A stretch of DNA of 64,000 nt from Propionivibrio hellwigii (GTDB taxonomy: Bacteria > Pseudomonadota > Gammaproteobacteria > Burkholderiales > Rhodocyclaceae): the NCBI RefSeq assembly GCF_041770905.1, contig NZ_JBEUWX010000002.1, positions 1,674,001 to 1,738,000 on the forward strand. The letters are read 5' to 3'. A program made the translations under genes and the position numbers. The notes under the pieces are model-generated. The model searched no databases and had not been told where the DNA came from. It was given only the letters and a program-made list of their open reading frames with translations. Position 1 is the first letter of the stretch, and each line of letters opens with the position of its first letter. Positions 25,639-33,364 of this stretch are shown piece after piece.

Positions 25639-27054
25639 GTGGCACGCTTTACCGACTACACCATCGCCGACCTGTCGCTGGCCGACTGGGGGCGCAAGGA
25701 AATCCGCATCGCCGAAACCGAAATGCCGGGGCTGATGGCCATCCGCGAAGAATACGCAGCCAGCCAGCCGCTGCGCGGCGCGCGCATCGCTGGCTCGCTG
25801 CACATGACGATCCAGACCGCCGTGCTGATCGAGACGCTGACTGCGCTGGGCGCGCAAGTCCGCTGGGCCTCGTGCAATATTTTCTCGACGCAGGATCACG
25901 CTGCCGCCGCCATTGCTGCGAGCGGCGTGCCCGTTTTCGCCGTCAAGGGCGAAACGCTCGCCGATTATTGGGAATACACGCACCGCATTTTTGAATGGCC
26001 GGACGGCACGCCCGCCAACATGATCCTGGATGATGGCGGCGACGCAACGCTGCTGCTGCATCTGGGCGCACGCGCGGAACAGGATATTTCCGTGCTCGCC
26101 CATCCCGAATCGGAAGAAGAAACCGTCCTCTTTGCCGCGATCAAGGCGCATCTGGCGACCGACCCGGCCTGGTATTCGAGCCGCCTGGCGCACATCCGCG
26201 GCGTGACCGAGGAAACGACGACCGGCGTACACCGCCTCTACCAGATGCACGCGCGCGGCGAACTGAAGATTCCGGCCATCAACGTCAATGACTCGGTGAC
26301 CAAATCGAAGTTCGACAACCTTTACGGCTGCCGCGAATCGCTGGTTGACGGCATCAAGCGCGCAACCGATGTGATGGTCGCCGGCAAGATCGCCGTCGTC
26401 TGCGGTTATGGCGATGTCGGCAAAGGCTGCTCGCAGGCGCTGCGCGCGCTTTCGGCGCAGGTCTGGATCACGGAAATCGACCCGATCTGCGCGCTGCAGG
26501 CGGCGATGGAAGGCTACCGCGTCGTGACCATGGAACAGGCCGCGCCGCTCGCCGACATCTTCGTCACCACCACCGGCAACTATCACGTCATCACCCACGA
26601 CCACATGGCGGCGATGAAGGATCAGGCCATCGTCTGCAATATCGGCCACTTCGACAACGAGATCGACGTTGCTTCGCTGGCCAACTATCAGTGGGAAGAA
26701 ATCAAGCCGCAGGTCGACCACGTCATCTTTCCGCCGATGAACGGCAAGCCTGAGAAGCGCATCATCCTGCTGGCCAAGGGGCGGCTGGTCAATCTGGGCT
26801 GCGCCACCGGCCATCCCAGCTACGTCATGTCCTCGTCCTTCGCCAATCAGACGATCGCGCAGATCGAACTGTTTACGCGCACGCAGGATTATCCGGTCGG
26901 CGTCTATACGCTGCCCAAGCAGCTCGACGAAAAGGTTGCCCGCCTGCAACTGAAAAAATTCGACGCGCCGCTCACCGTCCTGACCGCACAACAGGCCGCC
27001 TACATCGGCGTACCGGTCGAAGGCCCGTACAAGGCGGAACATTACCGCTACTAG
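25639..27054 (+). CDS. ahcY: Adenosylhomocysteinase
   Basis: A 471-residue SAH hydrolase, splitting SAH to adenosine and homocysteine. It starts ARFTDYTIADLSLADWGRKE. Landmarks: MTIQTAVLIETLTALGAQV, NVNDSVTKSKFDNLYGCRES, NAD-binding VVCGYGDVGKGCSQALR, and the terminal GVPVEGPYKAEHYRY. GTG start at 25639 with AAGGAG 8 bases upstream; the much longer open frame from 25432 runs through the riboswitch and is not coding. It carries the insert typical of proteobacterial forms. Leads an operon with the PF04020 protein and metF. Confidence 0.96.
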   Translation: MARFTDYTIADLSLADWGRKEIRIAETEMPGLMAIREEYAASQPLRGARIAGSLHMTIQTAVLIETLTALGAQVRWASCNIFSTQDHAAAAIAASGVPVFAVKGETLADYWEYTHRIFEWPDGTPANMILDDGGDATLLLHLGARAEQDISVLAHPESEEETVLFAAIKAHLATDPAWYSSRLAHIRGVTEETTTGVHRLYQMHARGELKIPAINVNDSVTKSKFDNLYGCRESLVDGIKRATDVMVAGKIAVVCGYGDVGKGCSQALRALSAQVWITEIDPICALQAAMEGYRVVTMEQAAPLADIFVTTTGNYHVITHDHMAAMKDQAIVCNIGHFDNEIDVASLANYQWEEIKPQVDHVIFPPMNGKPEKRIILLAKGRLVNLGCATGHPSYVMSSSFANQTIAQIELFTRTQDYPVGVYTLPKQLDEKVARLQLKKFDAPLTVLTAQQAAYIGVPVEGPYKAEHYRY

Positions 27055-27090
27055 GCAATCTCAGCGAAAGCAAGCCGATCAACCTAAACC

Positions 27091-27157
27091 ATGGCGGTTT
27101 AACTTTGCCAAACGACAAGGCAAACCAACGCCGTATTTTGGCAAAGGAAGCCGCCAT
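27091..27157. repeat. MITE-like palindromic repeat, short copy
   Basis: Begins ATGGCGGTTTAACTTTGCC and ends TTTGGCAAAGGAAGCCGCCAT, so the ends are inverted repeats. It is an internally deleted copy of the 100-bp family found at 32725, 47628, 48210 and 48311. It sits between ahcY and the PF04020 gene within the operon. Confidence 0.75.
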
Positions 27158-27177
27158 AACCGAAAGGAGTGTGTGCC

Positions 27178-27522
27178 ATGCGTCTTATTCTGCTCTGGAT
27201 ACTCAACGCCGTTGCCCTGCTCGCCGTCGCCTACCTGATGCCATCGATCAGGATCGGATCGTTCAGCGCAGCCATGCTGGCCGCACTCCTTCTCGGCCTG
27301 GTCAATGCCGTCATCCGCCCGCTACTGGTCGTTCTCACCCTGCCCGTCACGCTGCTGACGCTCGGCCTGTTCATCTTCGTCATCAACGGGCTGATGTTCT
27401 GGCTGGCCGGCTCCATTTTCCAGGGCTTCACGGTCAACGGCTTCTGGCCGGCGGTTTTCGGCTCCATCATCTACAGCATCGTCTCCTGGGTGCTGACCGG
27501 CGCCCTGCTCGGCAGCCGCTGA
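27178..27522 (+). CDS. PF04020-type four-TM membrane protein (phage holin superfamily IV-like)
   Basis: A 114-residue, very hydrophobic protein with four predicted membrane segments: LILLWILNAVALLAVAYLM, AALLLGLVNAVIRPLLV, LFIFVINGLMFWLAGSI and AVFGSIIYSIVSWVLTG. Genes of this kind commonly lie between ahcY and metF in betaproteobacteria; function unknown and the holin name is by similarity only. ATG 27178 has GAAAGGAG upstream; an in-frame codon at 27169 is less well placed. Confidence 0.85.
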   Translation: MRLILLWILNAVALLAVAYLMPSIRIGSFSAAMLAALLLGLVNAVIRPLLVVLTLPVTLLTLGLFIFVINGLMFWLAGSIFQGFTVNGFWPAVFGSIIYSIVSWVLTGALLGSR

Positions 27523-27563
27523 TTTTTCCCCGACTCCTCTGATTTCCGATCCATATCACGCCC

Positions 27564-28388
27564 ATGCAACTTTCCATCGAATTTTTCCCTCCGCAAACCG
27601 GCGAGGGACTTGAAAAACTGCGCGCCGTGCGGAGCCAACTGGCGGCGCTCCAGCCCGATTTCTTCTCCGTCACCTTCGGCGCCGGCGGCTCGACGCGCGA
27701 ACGTACCTTCGCCGTCTGCCGGGACATTGCCGAAGCCGGCCAGCCCGTTGCCCCGCATCTTTCCTGCATCGGCTCGACGCGCGAAAACATCCGCGAAATC
27801 CTCGCCGATTACCAGGCGCGCGGCATCCGCCGCCTCGTCGCACTGCGCGGCGACCTGCCCTCCGGCATGGCCGAAGCCGGGGAATTCCGCTACGCCAGCG
27901 AACTCGTCGAATTCATCCGCGCCGAAACCGGCGACACCTTCCGCCTCGCCGTCGCCGCCTACCCAGAATGGCACCCGCAGGCGCGCTCCCCGCGCGAGGA
28001 CCTTGACGCCTTTGCCCGCAAAGCCAAGGCCGGCGCCAATCTGGCGATCACCCAATACTTCTATAACGCCGACGCCTATTTCCACTTCGTCGACGAAATC
28101 CGCGCGCGCGGCGTCGACATCCCCGTCATTCCCGGCATCATGCCGATCGTCAGCTTCTTCAAGCTGGCGCGCTTTTCCGACGCCTGCGGCGCCGAACTGC
28201 CGCGCTGGATGCGGCGGACTTTCGAAAGCCTCGGCGACGACACGGCGTCCATCCGCGCTTTCGGCCTCGACCTCGTCACCCGCCTGTGCGAACGCCTGCT
28301 CGCCGGCGGCGCACCCGGCCTGCACTTCTACTCGATGAACCAGGCCGAACTCACCCTGGAAATCTGCCGGCGGCTCGGGCGGTGTTGA
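27564..28388 (+). CDS. metF: Methylenetetrahydrofolate reductase
   Basis: A 274-residue FAD enzyme reducing 5,10-CH2-THF to 5-CH3-THF for methionine synthesis. It starts MQLSIEFFPPQTGEG; FSVTFGAGGSTRERT, APHLSCIGSTRENIREIL, RRLVALRGDLP, FAVAAYPEWHPQA-like HPEA motif (RLAVAAYPEWHP) and ANLAITQYFYNADAYF follow. Last gene of the SAH-riboswitch operon. Its final 185 bp (28198-28382) recur at 33022-33206, so the 3' end may have been replaced by an insertion event. Confidence 0.96.
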   Translation: MQLSIEFFPPQTGEGLEKLRAVRSQLAALQPDFFSVTFGAGGSTRERTFAVCRDIAEAGQPVAPHLSCIGSTRENIREILADYQARGIRRLVALRGDLPSGMAEAGEFRYASELVEFIRAETGDTFRLAVAAYPEWHPQARSPREDLDAFARKAKAGANLAITQYFYNADAYFHFVDEIRARGVDIPVIPGIMPIVSFFKLARFSDACGAELPRWMRRTFESLGDDTASIRAFGLDLVTRLCERLLAGGAPGLHFYSMNQAELTLEICRRLGRC

Positions 28389-28534
28389 CCGAATATCGAT
28401 TTATTCAGCAAATAAAAGATATTAATTAATTGGCGTAAAGAATTAATTGATATAACTTCAGGGTAAGGATTTTTTTATTGTTAAATTAGAATACTTAAGA
28501 ATCTCAGACAATATATTTATATAGTAATTAGAAC

Positions 28535-29113
28535 ATGGACACATCACTTAATCTAATAATTTCATTAATATCTGGAGTAATAGGTGGCGCAATAACTGCT
28601 TACATTGGCAACCGCAAAATCCAGATTAAAAATATTACACAGGAAAGAGCAAAATGGAGGGATAAAATTAGGGAATTATCCATTGAAGTTTATAAAGCTG
28701 CTATAGAAGGAAAATATCAAGAAATCGATAAATTACAAATAGAATTTGCGGTTAGGTTAAACCCATATGACGATGAAGATATTGGCATTCTTGAAACCAT
28801 TTATAAACTAAAAGATAAACAAAATCAGGAAGAAAGCCTATCTAAAAAACTAGAGGAATTTTCCGATCGCGTTGCGTTATTGCTTAAACATGACTGGGAG
28901 CGGGCAAAATATGAAGCAGAGCCTTGGTACTCCCATTTATCCTTATTAAAAAATAAAATATTTGAGCATCCACCAGGGCGTACGTTTTACTCTTACGAGA
29001 AACTAAAAAAACACCTAACAAAGGAAGAATGTAAAAAAGAAGAATATAAAAAATATACTCATATAATCCCTTATGAAAAAAATCCATCAAGTAGCCAGCC
29101 ATCCCCAGATTAA
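28535..29113 (+). CDS. AT-rich hypothetical protein with N-terminal membrane anchor
   Basis: 192 residues. One membrane segment near the N-terminus (LNLIISLISGVIGGAITAYI), then a charged, largely helical region with coiled-coil character (RAKWRDKIRELSIEVYKAA, SLSKKLEEFSDRVALLLKH). Base composition and codon use (many AAA, ATA, TTA) differ sharply from neighbours, as does the preceding 150 bp, which points to transfer. The N-terminal anchor followed by KWRDKIRE resembles many small accessory proteins of islands and defence loci, but I do not recognise a named family. Confidence 0.65.
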   Translation: MDTSLNLIISLISGVIGGAITAYIGNRKIQIKNITQERAKWRDKIRELSIEVYKAAIEGKYQEIDKLQIEFAVRLNPYDDEDIGILETIYKLKDKQNQEESLSKKLEEFSDRVALLLKHDWERAKYEAEPWYSHLSLLKNKIFEHPPGRTFYSYEKLKKHLTKEECKKEEYKKYTHIIPYEKNPSSSQPSPD

Positions 29114-29150
29114 AGGGATTTGACTTTACTTTATTACCATTCAAATTCAT

Positions 29151-29249
29151 TTAGCGCCGCTTCGAGCCGCCGAGGATCGAGCCGAGGACGCCGCGGATGA
29201 TTTCGCGGCCAACCTGCGGGCCGTTTGCCCTGAAAGGCGCAGGCTGCTG
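29151..29249 (-). pseudogene. Remnant: C-terminus of a DUF853/YjgR-like helicase
   Basis: Reading the minus strand into the stop at 29151-29153 gives PAPFRANGPQVGREIIRG then VLGSILGGSKRR. This matches the C-terminal tail of DUF853 (HerA-like/YjgR) ATPases. An in-frame TAG lies just upstream of the preceding QQ and the sequence before it is repeat DNA, so only about 32 codons survive. Part of this remnant also appears at 33327-33364. Confidence 0.5.
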
Positions 29250-29431
29250 CTAAGTCTGCAAGACAGAGAGCGGCGTGCATCAATCCGCCCATCGTTGATC
29301 GGAATCCGAAAATAGCCTGCCCGGAAGCCCGCGTATTTAGGGCGTTTGCGGGCAGGTGCCGCTGCAGCCCGCGTAAACACTGGGCTGGCGGGTAGGCATC
29401 GCTGCGTCGCCTTATTCATGCGGGTTTCAGG
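29215..29431. repeat. About 215-bp direct repeat A (intact copy)
   Basis: Includes the end of the DUF853 remnant, then AAGACAGAGAGCGGCGTGCA and a string of short GCCC/GGGC units. It recurs as 33327-33364 plus 35075-35252, where an IS1380-family element splits it. From 29432 to 29653 more degenerate units and no gene are seen. Confidence 0.8.
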
Positions 29432-29653
29432 TCACCTACCCGGAGATCCTTTATCCACGCGGGTTCCAGAGGCGTGCCCCGAAAGCTTAATAGCAGCTGG
29501 ACTTTGCATGTAAAAAACGGTTACCCCTCAGCCCTTCAGGCAGCGCCTCTTTAAAAAGGGGCGAGGCGGGCAGACAAACATTTTGGCAGATGGAACCGCC
29601 ATGTTCAGAGCGGGCACTGGATTAGGCAGATAGATTCCCGGCATAATCGCCCC

Positions 29654-31162
29654 ATGCTCATTCTTCCTGTTAGCCGTGGCCTGGACTGGCGCATTCCGCC
29701 GCTGGTCACGCTGCTTCTGATTCTAGTCAACACACTGATTTATTTCGGCGTGCAGCACGATGAGAATGTGCGCGCGATACGCGCTTACTACTATTACGCA
29801 GAGTCAACGTTGCCGCAGATCGAATTGCCGCGCTACGTCAAACATCTCGAAGCGCGCGGGCATGTGCGCGAGGCCATAGACGCCGAACAGGCGCTTGCCC
29901 AAATGGACCAAAACGACAAATGGTTTCCTGTGCTTCAGAAAATGGAAACGGACGAGGTCTTCATGCAGCAGTTGCGCGCAGACAAAATCATCGCCCCCAG
30001 CGACGTCAAATACGCCGAATGGCGGGAAGCGCGCAACGAATATGAGCGGCGGCAAAACAAGCGTCCCCCACTGACCGACCGCTTCGGCTTTAAAACCGCC
30101 GCGCCCACGTTGGCGTCGCTGTTCGGGCACATGTTCCTGCACGGCGATTTTTCCCACCTGCTCGGCAACATGGCGATTCTGTTCATCATCGGCTGCCTGG
30201 TCGAGAAGACGCTGGGCTGGCGACGTTATCTCTGTTTCTACCTGTTGTCTGGCCTGGGTGCAGTGGCTTTTTTCTGGCTATTCAGCAGTGCGAATATGAA
30301 TACGGTCATCGGCGCATCGGGGGCGATTTCGGGCGTGATGGCGATGTTCGTGGCGCTGTACGGCTTTCAGAAAATCCGCTTTTTCTACTGGGCGCTTGTC
30401 TATTTTGGTTTCTTTACCGCGCCGGCAATCATCATGCTGCCGTGCTGGCTGATTGGGGAGCTGTATCAGCATTTTTTCGCCCGCGGCAGCGGGGTCGCCT
30501 ACATGGCGCACTTTGGCGGCCTGGTGACGGGCGCAGCGCTGATTGCCGCGCTGCGTGTGTACGAAAAAATCCTTGGCCGGCCGCGCGCCGCCGCGCCGAC
30601 AAACGAAGCGCCCACCGCCCCTTTGCCGCCTTTGCTGCCTGGGCAACTGGCGAAAATTGATGCGCTGCTGGGCGAGCTGCGCATCGACGAAGCGCGCCAG
30701 GCGCTCGCTCGCCTTGCCCGCAAACACCCGCGTGACATCGCGGTGCTGGAACGTTATTACCAGGTGGCGCGCTACGCGCCGGTGAGTGAGGATTATCACC
30801 GCGCGGCGGCGCTGATTTTTACGCTGCCCGAAAACGCGCCCGACAGCGAACGCCTGGTACACGAGTGCTTTGTTGATTACCTCAAGCGGGCGCAGCCGAC
30901 GGTGCGTTTGAGCGCCGACCTACTGGTTTCGCTGATCCGCCATCTGGCGCGCGCGGGCTACACCGCCGACGCCGAGCGGCTGACGCAGGCGCTGGCGCGG
31001 CGCGCGCCGGAAGATGCGCGCCTGCCCGATTTGCTCCTGCGGGTGGCCGGGGCATACCAGAAAGCTGGCAATGCCGCCGGGCGCGATGCGCTGATCGCGC
31101 GCCTGCACGCGCAGCACCCGGATAGCGAAGCGGCGCGCACGGCGGCAATCATCAGAAACTAA
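29654..31162 (+). CDS. Rhomboid-family intramembrane protease with C-terminal TPR-like domain
   Basis: 502 residues. After a first membrane segment (PLVTLLLILVNTLIYFGV) comes a soluble insert of about 100 residues, then the rhomboid core: HMFLHGDFSHLLGNMAILFI, catalytic Ser in GASGAISGVMAMF, and catalytic His in AYMAHFGGLVTGAAL. Residues about 325-500 form helical repeats (KIDALLGELRIDEARQALAR, LARAGYTADAERLTQALAR) resembling TPRs. It likely cleaves membrane proteins; the repeats may select partners. Convergent with another membrane-plus-TPR gene. Confidence 0.88.
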   Translation: MLILPVSRGLDWRIPPLVTLLLILVNTLIYFGVQHDENVRAIRAYYYYAESTLPQIELPRYVKHLEARGHVREAIDAEQALAQMDQNDKWFPVLQKMETDEVFMQQLRADKIIAPSDVKYAEWREARNEYERRQNKRPPLTDRFGFKTAAPTLASLFGHMFLHGDFSHLLGNMAILFIIGCLVEKTLGWRRYLCFYLLSGLGAVAFFWLFSSANMNTVIGASGAISGVMAMFVALYGFQKIRFFYWALVYFGFFTAPAIIMLPCWLIGELYQHFFARGSGVAYMAHFGGLVTGAALIAALRVYEKILGRPRAAAPTNEAPTAPLPPLLPGQLAKIDALLGELRIDEARQALARLARKHPRDIAVLERYYQVARYAPVSEDYHRAAALIFTLPENAPDSERLVHECFVDYLKRAQPTVRLSADLLVSLIRHLARAGYTADAERLTQALARRAPEDARLPDLLLRVAGAYQKAGNAAGRDALIARLHAQHPDSEAARTAAIIRN

Positions 31163-31210
31163 AGCTGCGTTCTTCCCTGCCCGCCGCTATTTCGTCTGCT
31201 ATTTCGTCTG

Positions 31211-32572
31211 CTATTGCGCCGGCGGCTTCGCCTGCATCTGCGCAATCACCGCGAGCAACTGGCGCGCCTCTATCCGCACTGGGTGATCCGGGTAGCGCGC
31301 CAGCAAGCCGTTTAATATCTGTTGCGCGAGTGCGTCCTGATGCAGGTTTTCGCTCAGAACCTGCGCGACAAAAAGGTAGACGGCGGGGATGTCGGCGTGA
31401 CCCGGAAAGCGTTTGTCGAAGCCCTTGAGCAGAACCAGTGCCTCTTTAAAGCGCCGCCGTCCGCGCAGCGCCCTAGCCAGCGGCAAAAGCTGCGCCGGCT
31501 GCTCTGGCGCAAAGTCGGCGTCGCGCGCGCGCATTTCGTCAAACAGCTTCAGCGCCTCGTCGCCGCGCTTTTTGTCCAGCAGCAACGTGAGGTAGGTTCT
31601 GGCGTGTTCCCGCAGGCGATCTTCGCGCCCCGCCAGCGCCAGCAGCTTGTGGTAACGCGCATTGGCGCGCAGGTCGTCCGGTGCGCTGAGCTGCGCGTCC
31701 TCGGCCAGATCCAGCGCTTCTTCAATCTGGCCGGCGCCGATGAGCTGGCCGATGGCATCCTCCGCAGACAGGGGCGCTTCGCCCCCGTCTGTGCGCGCGT
31801 TGTTTGGCGGCGTCAGTACGTCGATGCCCAGCGCCTGATGGTTCTGATACACCACGTAGCCCATCATGTGGAACATGATCAGCGTGAAATACATGTCGAC
31901 AAAATTGCGCACGGGCATAATCAGCCAGAGTGGCAGATGCGGCTTCAGCAGCGCCAGCAGCGTCGCATCACTGGCAAAAAGCAGAAAGAGAAAAGCGCAC
32001 AGCGCCAGATACGGCAGGCCGATGGTCGTCATGACGCTGATGGCGGCGAGGGGGTTAACACCCGCCCAGAAGCTGCGCGTCATCGTCAGGTTGATTACGC
32101 TGGCCGGCAGCGAGAGCAGGATAAAAATCAGCACCGCGCCGTAGATCAGCCCGCCGGCGCGCGCAGCAAAGGCCAGCAAAAAGATCAGCGCCACAAAAAT
32201 GGCAAACTGCTTGTACGGCAGACTGTCGCGCCCCGAAGCGCTGGACACGTGGTACTTGTCTGGGTCGAGGCGGCCGATGGCCGTTTCATCGAGCACCTCA
32301 TAGGCATAGCGGATGAAAAACAGCCACGCGACCAACTGCACGAACCGCGGCGAAAACAGCGCGCCGACCAGCATCGCCAGCGACCAAAAGACCATATGCG
32401 TGAGCGGCTCGGCGTGCAGCGGATAGCGGAAAAATTCCGGCAAACGCTGCCAGAAGGGCACAATGTCCGGCGCATCGGCCTCCTGCATGGTGAATACCGT
32501 TTGCGCCTCGTCCGACCCGGCGCGCCGCCCGCTGCGGCGGTGAGTTTTGCGTTCGTCTGATTGCTGCGCCAT
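31211..32572 (-). CDS. Membrane protein with C-terminal TPR-like repeats
   Basis: 453 residues. Residues about 50-280 contain five or six hydrophobic segments (HMVFWSLAMLVGALF, FVALIFLLAFAARAGGLIY, LPYLALCAFLFLLFASDA). Residues about 310-450 are helical repeats (AIGQLIGAGQIEEALDLAED, LLLDKKRGDEALKLFDEMR, LLPLARALRGRRRFKEALVL). ATG 32572 has a strong GGAGG site 5 bases upstream; the open frame continues to 33103 through repeats but is not coding. I do not recognise a named family. Its 48-bp tail-to-tail arrangement with the rhomboid-TPR gene and shared architecture suggest related roles. Confidence 0.75.
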   Translation of the reverse strand: MAQQSDERKTHRRSGRRAGSDEAQTVFTMQEADAPDIVPFWQRLPEFFRYPLHAEPLTHMVFWSLAMLVGALFSPRFVQLVAWLFFIRYAYEVLDETAIGRLDPDKYHVSSASGRDSLPYKQFAIFVALIFLLAFAARAGGLIYGAVLIFILLSLPASVINLTMTRSFWAGVNPLAAISVMTTIGLPYLALCAFLFLLFASDATLLALLKPHLPLWLIMPVRNFVDMYFTLIMFHMMGYVVYQNHQALGIDVLTPPNNARTDGGEAPLSAEDAIGQLIGAGQIEEALDLAEDAQLSAPDDLRANARYHKLLALAGREDRLREHARTYLTLLLDKKRGDEALKLFDEMRARDADFAPEQPAQLLPLARALRGRRRFKEALVLLKGFDKRFPGHADIPAVYLFVAQVLSENLHQDALAQQILNGLLARYPDHPVRIEARQLLAVIAQMQAKPPAQ

Positions 32573-32635
32573 GCTCCCTCCAGAATCTTGTCTGGCGATT
32601 ATAGTCAGGCGCACCGCGCGCGATAAGCCCCTGCC

Positions 32636-32724
32636 CGGAGAGGCCCTATCCACGCGGGTTTCGGAGAGGGTACCGGGGAACGCCCTATCCACGCGGGTTT
32701 CATCGGAGCACTCCGAAAGCTTAA
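32636..32724. repeat. Cluster of short GCCC-GGGC family units
   Basis: Two tandem units reading GCCCTATCCACGCGGGTTTC, about 45 bp apart, lie between the membrane-TPR gene and the adjoining MITE-like copy. The same unit appears at 32905-32945 and in the other repeat clusters of the window. Confidence 0.6.
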
Positions 32725-32835
32725 ATAGCGGCCCGACTTTGCCCAAAGACAAGGCGCAAGCCGCAGACAGTACATTGAGTACGGCAAAGCCAGGCCAACA
32801 CAGCAACGCAGTATCTCGGCAAAGGAAGCCGCTAT
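32725..32835. repeat. MITE-like palindromic repeat, full copy
   Basis: About 111 bp from ATAGCGGCCCGACTTTGCC to CGGCAAAGGAAGCCGCTAT. Inner arms include GACAAGGCGCAAGCCGCAGA and a central AGTACATTGAGTACGG. A second, partial copy follows at 32836-32883. Confidence 0.8.
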
Positions 32836-33021
32836 AAAAGGCAAGACAAGCTAACGCGGCATTCCAGCAAAGAAAGCCGTTATTTTCCGATTTATGTTTT
32901 TTGATGCTCTGAAGCCCTTTATTTACGCGGGCCTCCGGGCATTTTATGTTTTCTGCCCTGTTTGCAGGCTTTCGCCCGGCCCAGTCGCTGCGCCTGCATT
33001 TCTGCGCCGGCGGCGCGTAGT

Positions 33022-33212
33022 TGCTGCGCTGGATGCGGCGGGCTTTCGAAAGCCTCGGCGACGACACGGCGTCCATCCGCGCTTTCGGCCTCGACCTCGT
33101 CACCCGCCTGTGCGAACGTCTGCTCGCCGGCGGCGCCCCCGGCTTGCACTTCTACTCGATGAACCAGGCCGAACTCACCCTGGAAATCTGCCGGCGGCTC
33201 GGGCGGGGATAA
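33022..33212 (+). pseudogene. Duplicated 3' end of metF
   Basis: 33022-33206 matches the end of metF (28198-28382) at offset 4824 with about five differences, three of which are silent (CGC/CGT, GCA/GCC, CTG/TTG) and one Thr/Ala. The copy keeps the reading frame and has its own stop (GGA TAA). Only about 62 codons exist and no start region or upstream metF sequence precedes it, so it is a fragment. The mainly silent differences suggest divergence while still part of a working gene. Confidence 0.85.
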
Positions 33213-33326
33213 CAACCCAAGTCAGGCCAGGGCGCGCCATCGCGTACAGCGGGAAACGGGCAACGGGAAACGAGTAAAAATTACTTTTACAATCAATGGC
33301 CTGCAGCCCTAGTGTACTGGGCATTT

Positions 33327-33364
33327 GCGGGCCGTTTTCCCTGAAAGGCGCAGGCTGCTGCTAA
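33327..33364. repeat. Left half of repeat A, ending at IS1380 insertion
   Basis: TGCGGGCCGTTTTCCCTGAA through GGCTGCTGCTAA matches 29215-29253. The final CTAA (33361-33364) is the left copy of the target-site duplication of the IS element. Confidence 0.75.

Noticed and set aside
25483..27042. Open frame of 519 codons on the minus strand opposite ahcY
   Set aside because: It mirrors the codon structure of ahcY, is rich in Arg, Asp and His, and has no family pattern; ahcY is certain.
32573..33103. N-terminal extension of the membrane-TPR protein
   Set aside because: The extension reads through the MITE-like repeat and the antisense of the metF fragment; the ATG at 32572 has a strong GGAGG.
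33022..33212. Duplicated metF end as a separate small gene
   Set aside because: No start region or ribosome-binding site and only the last quarter of the fold; treated as a fragment.
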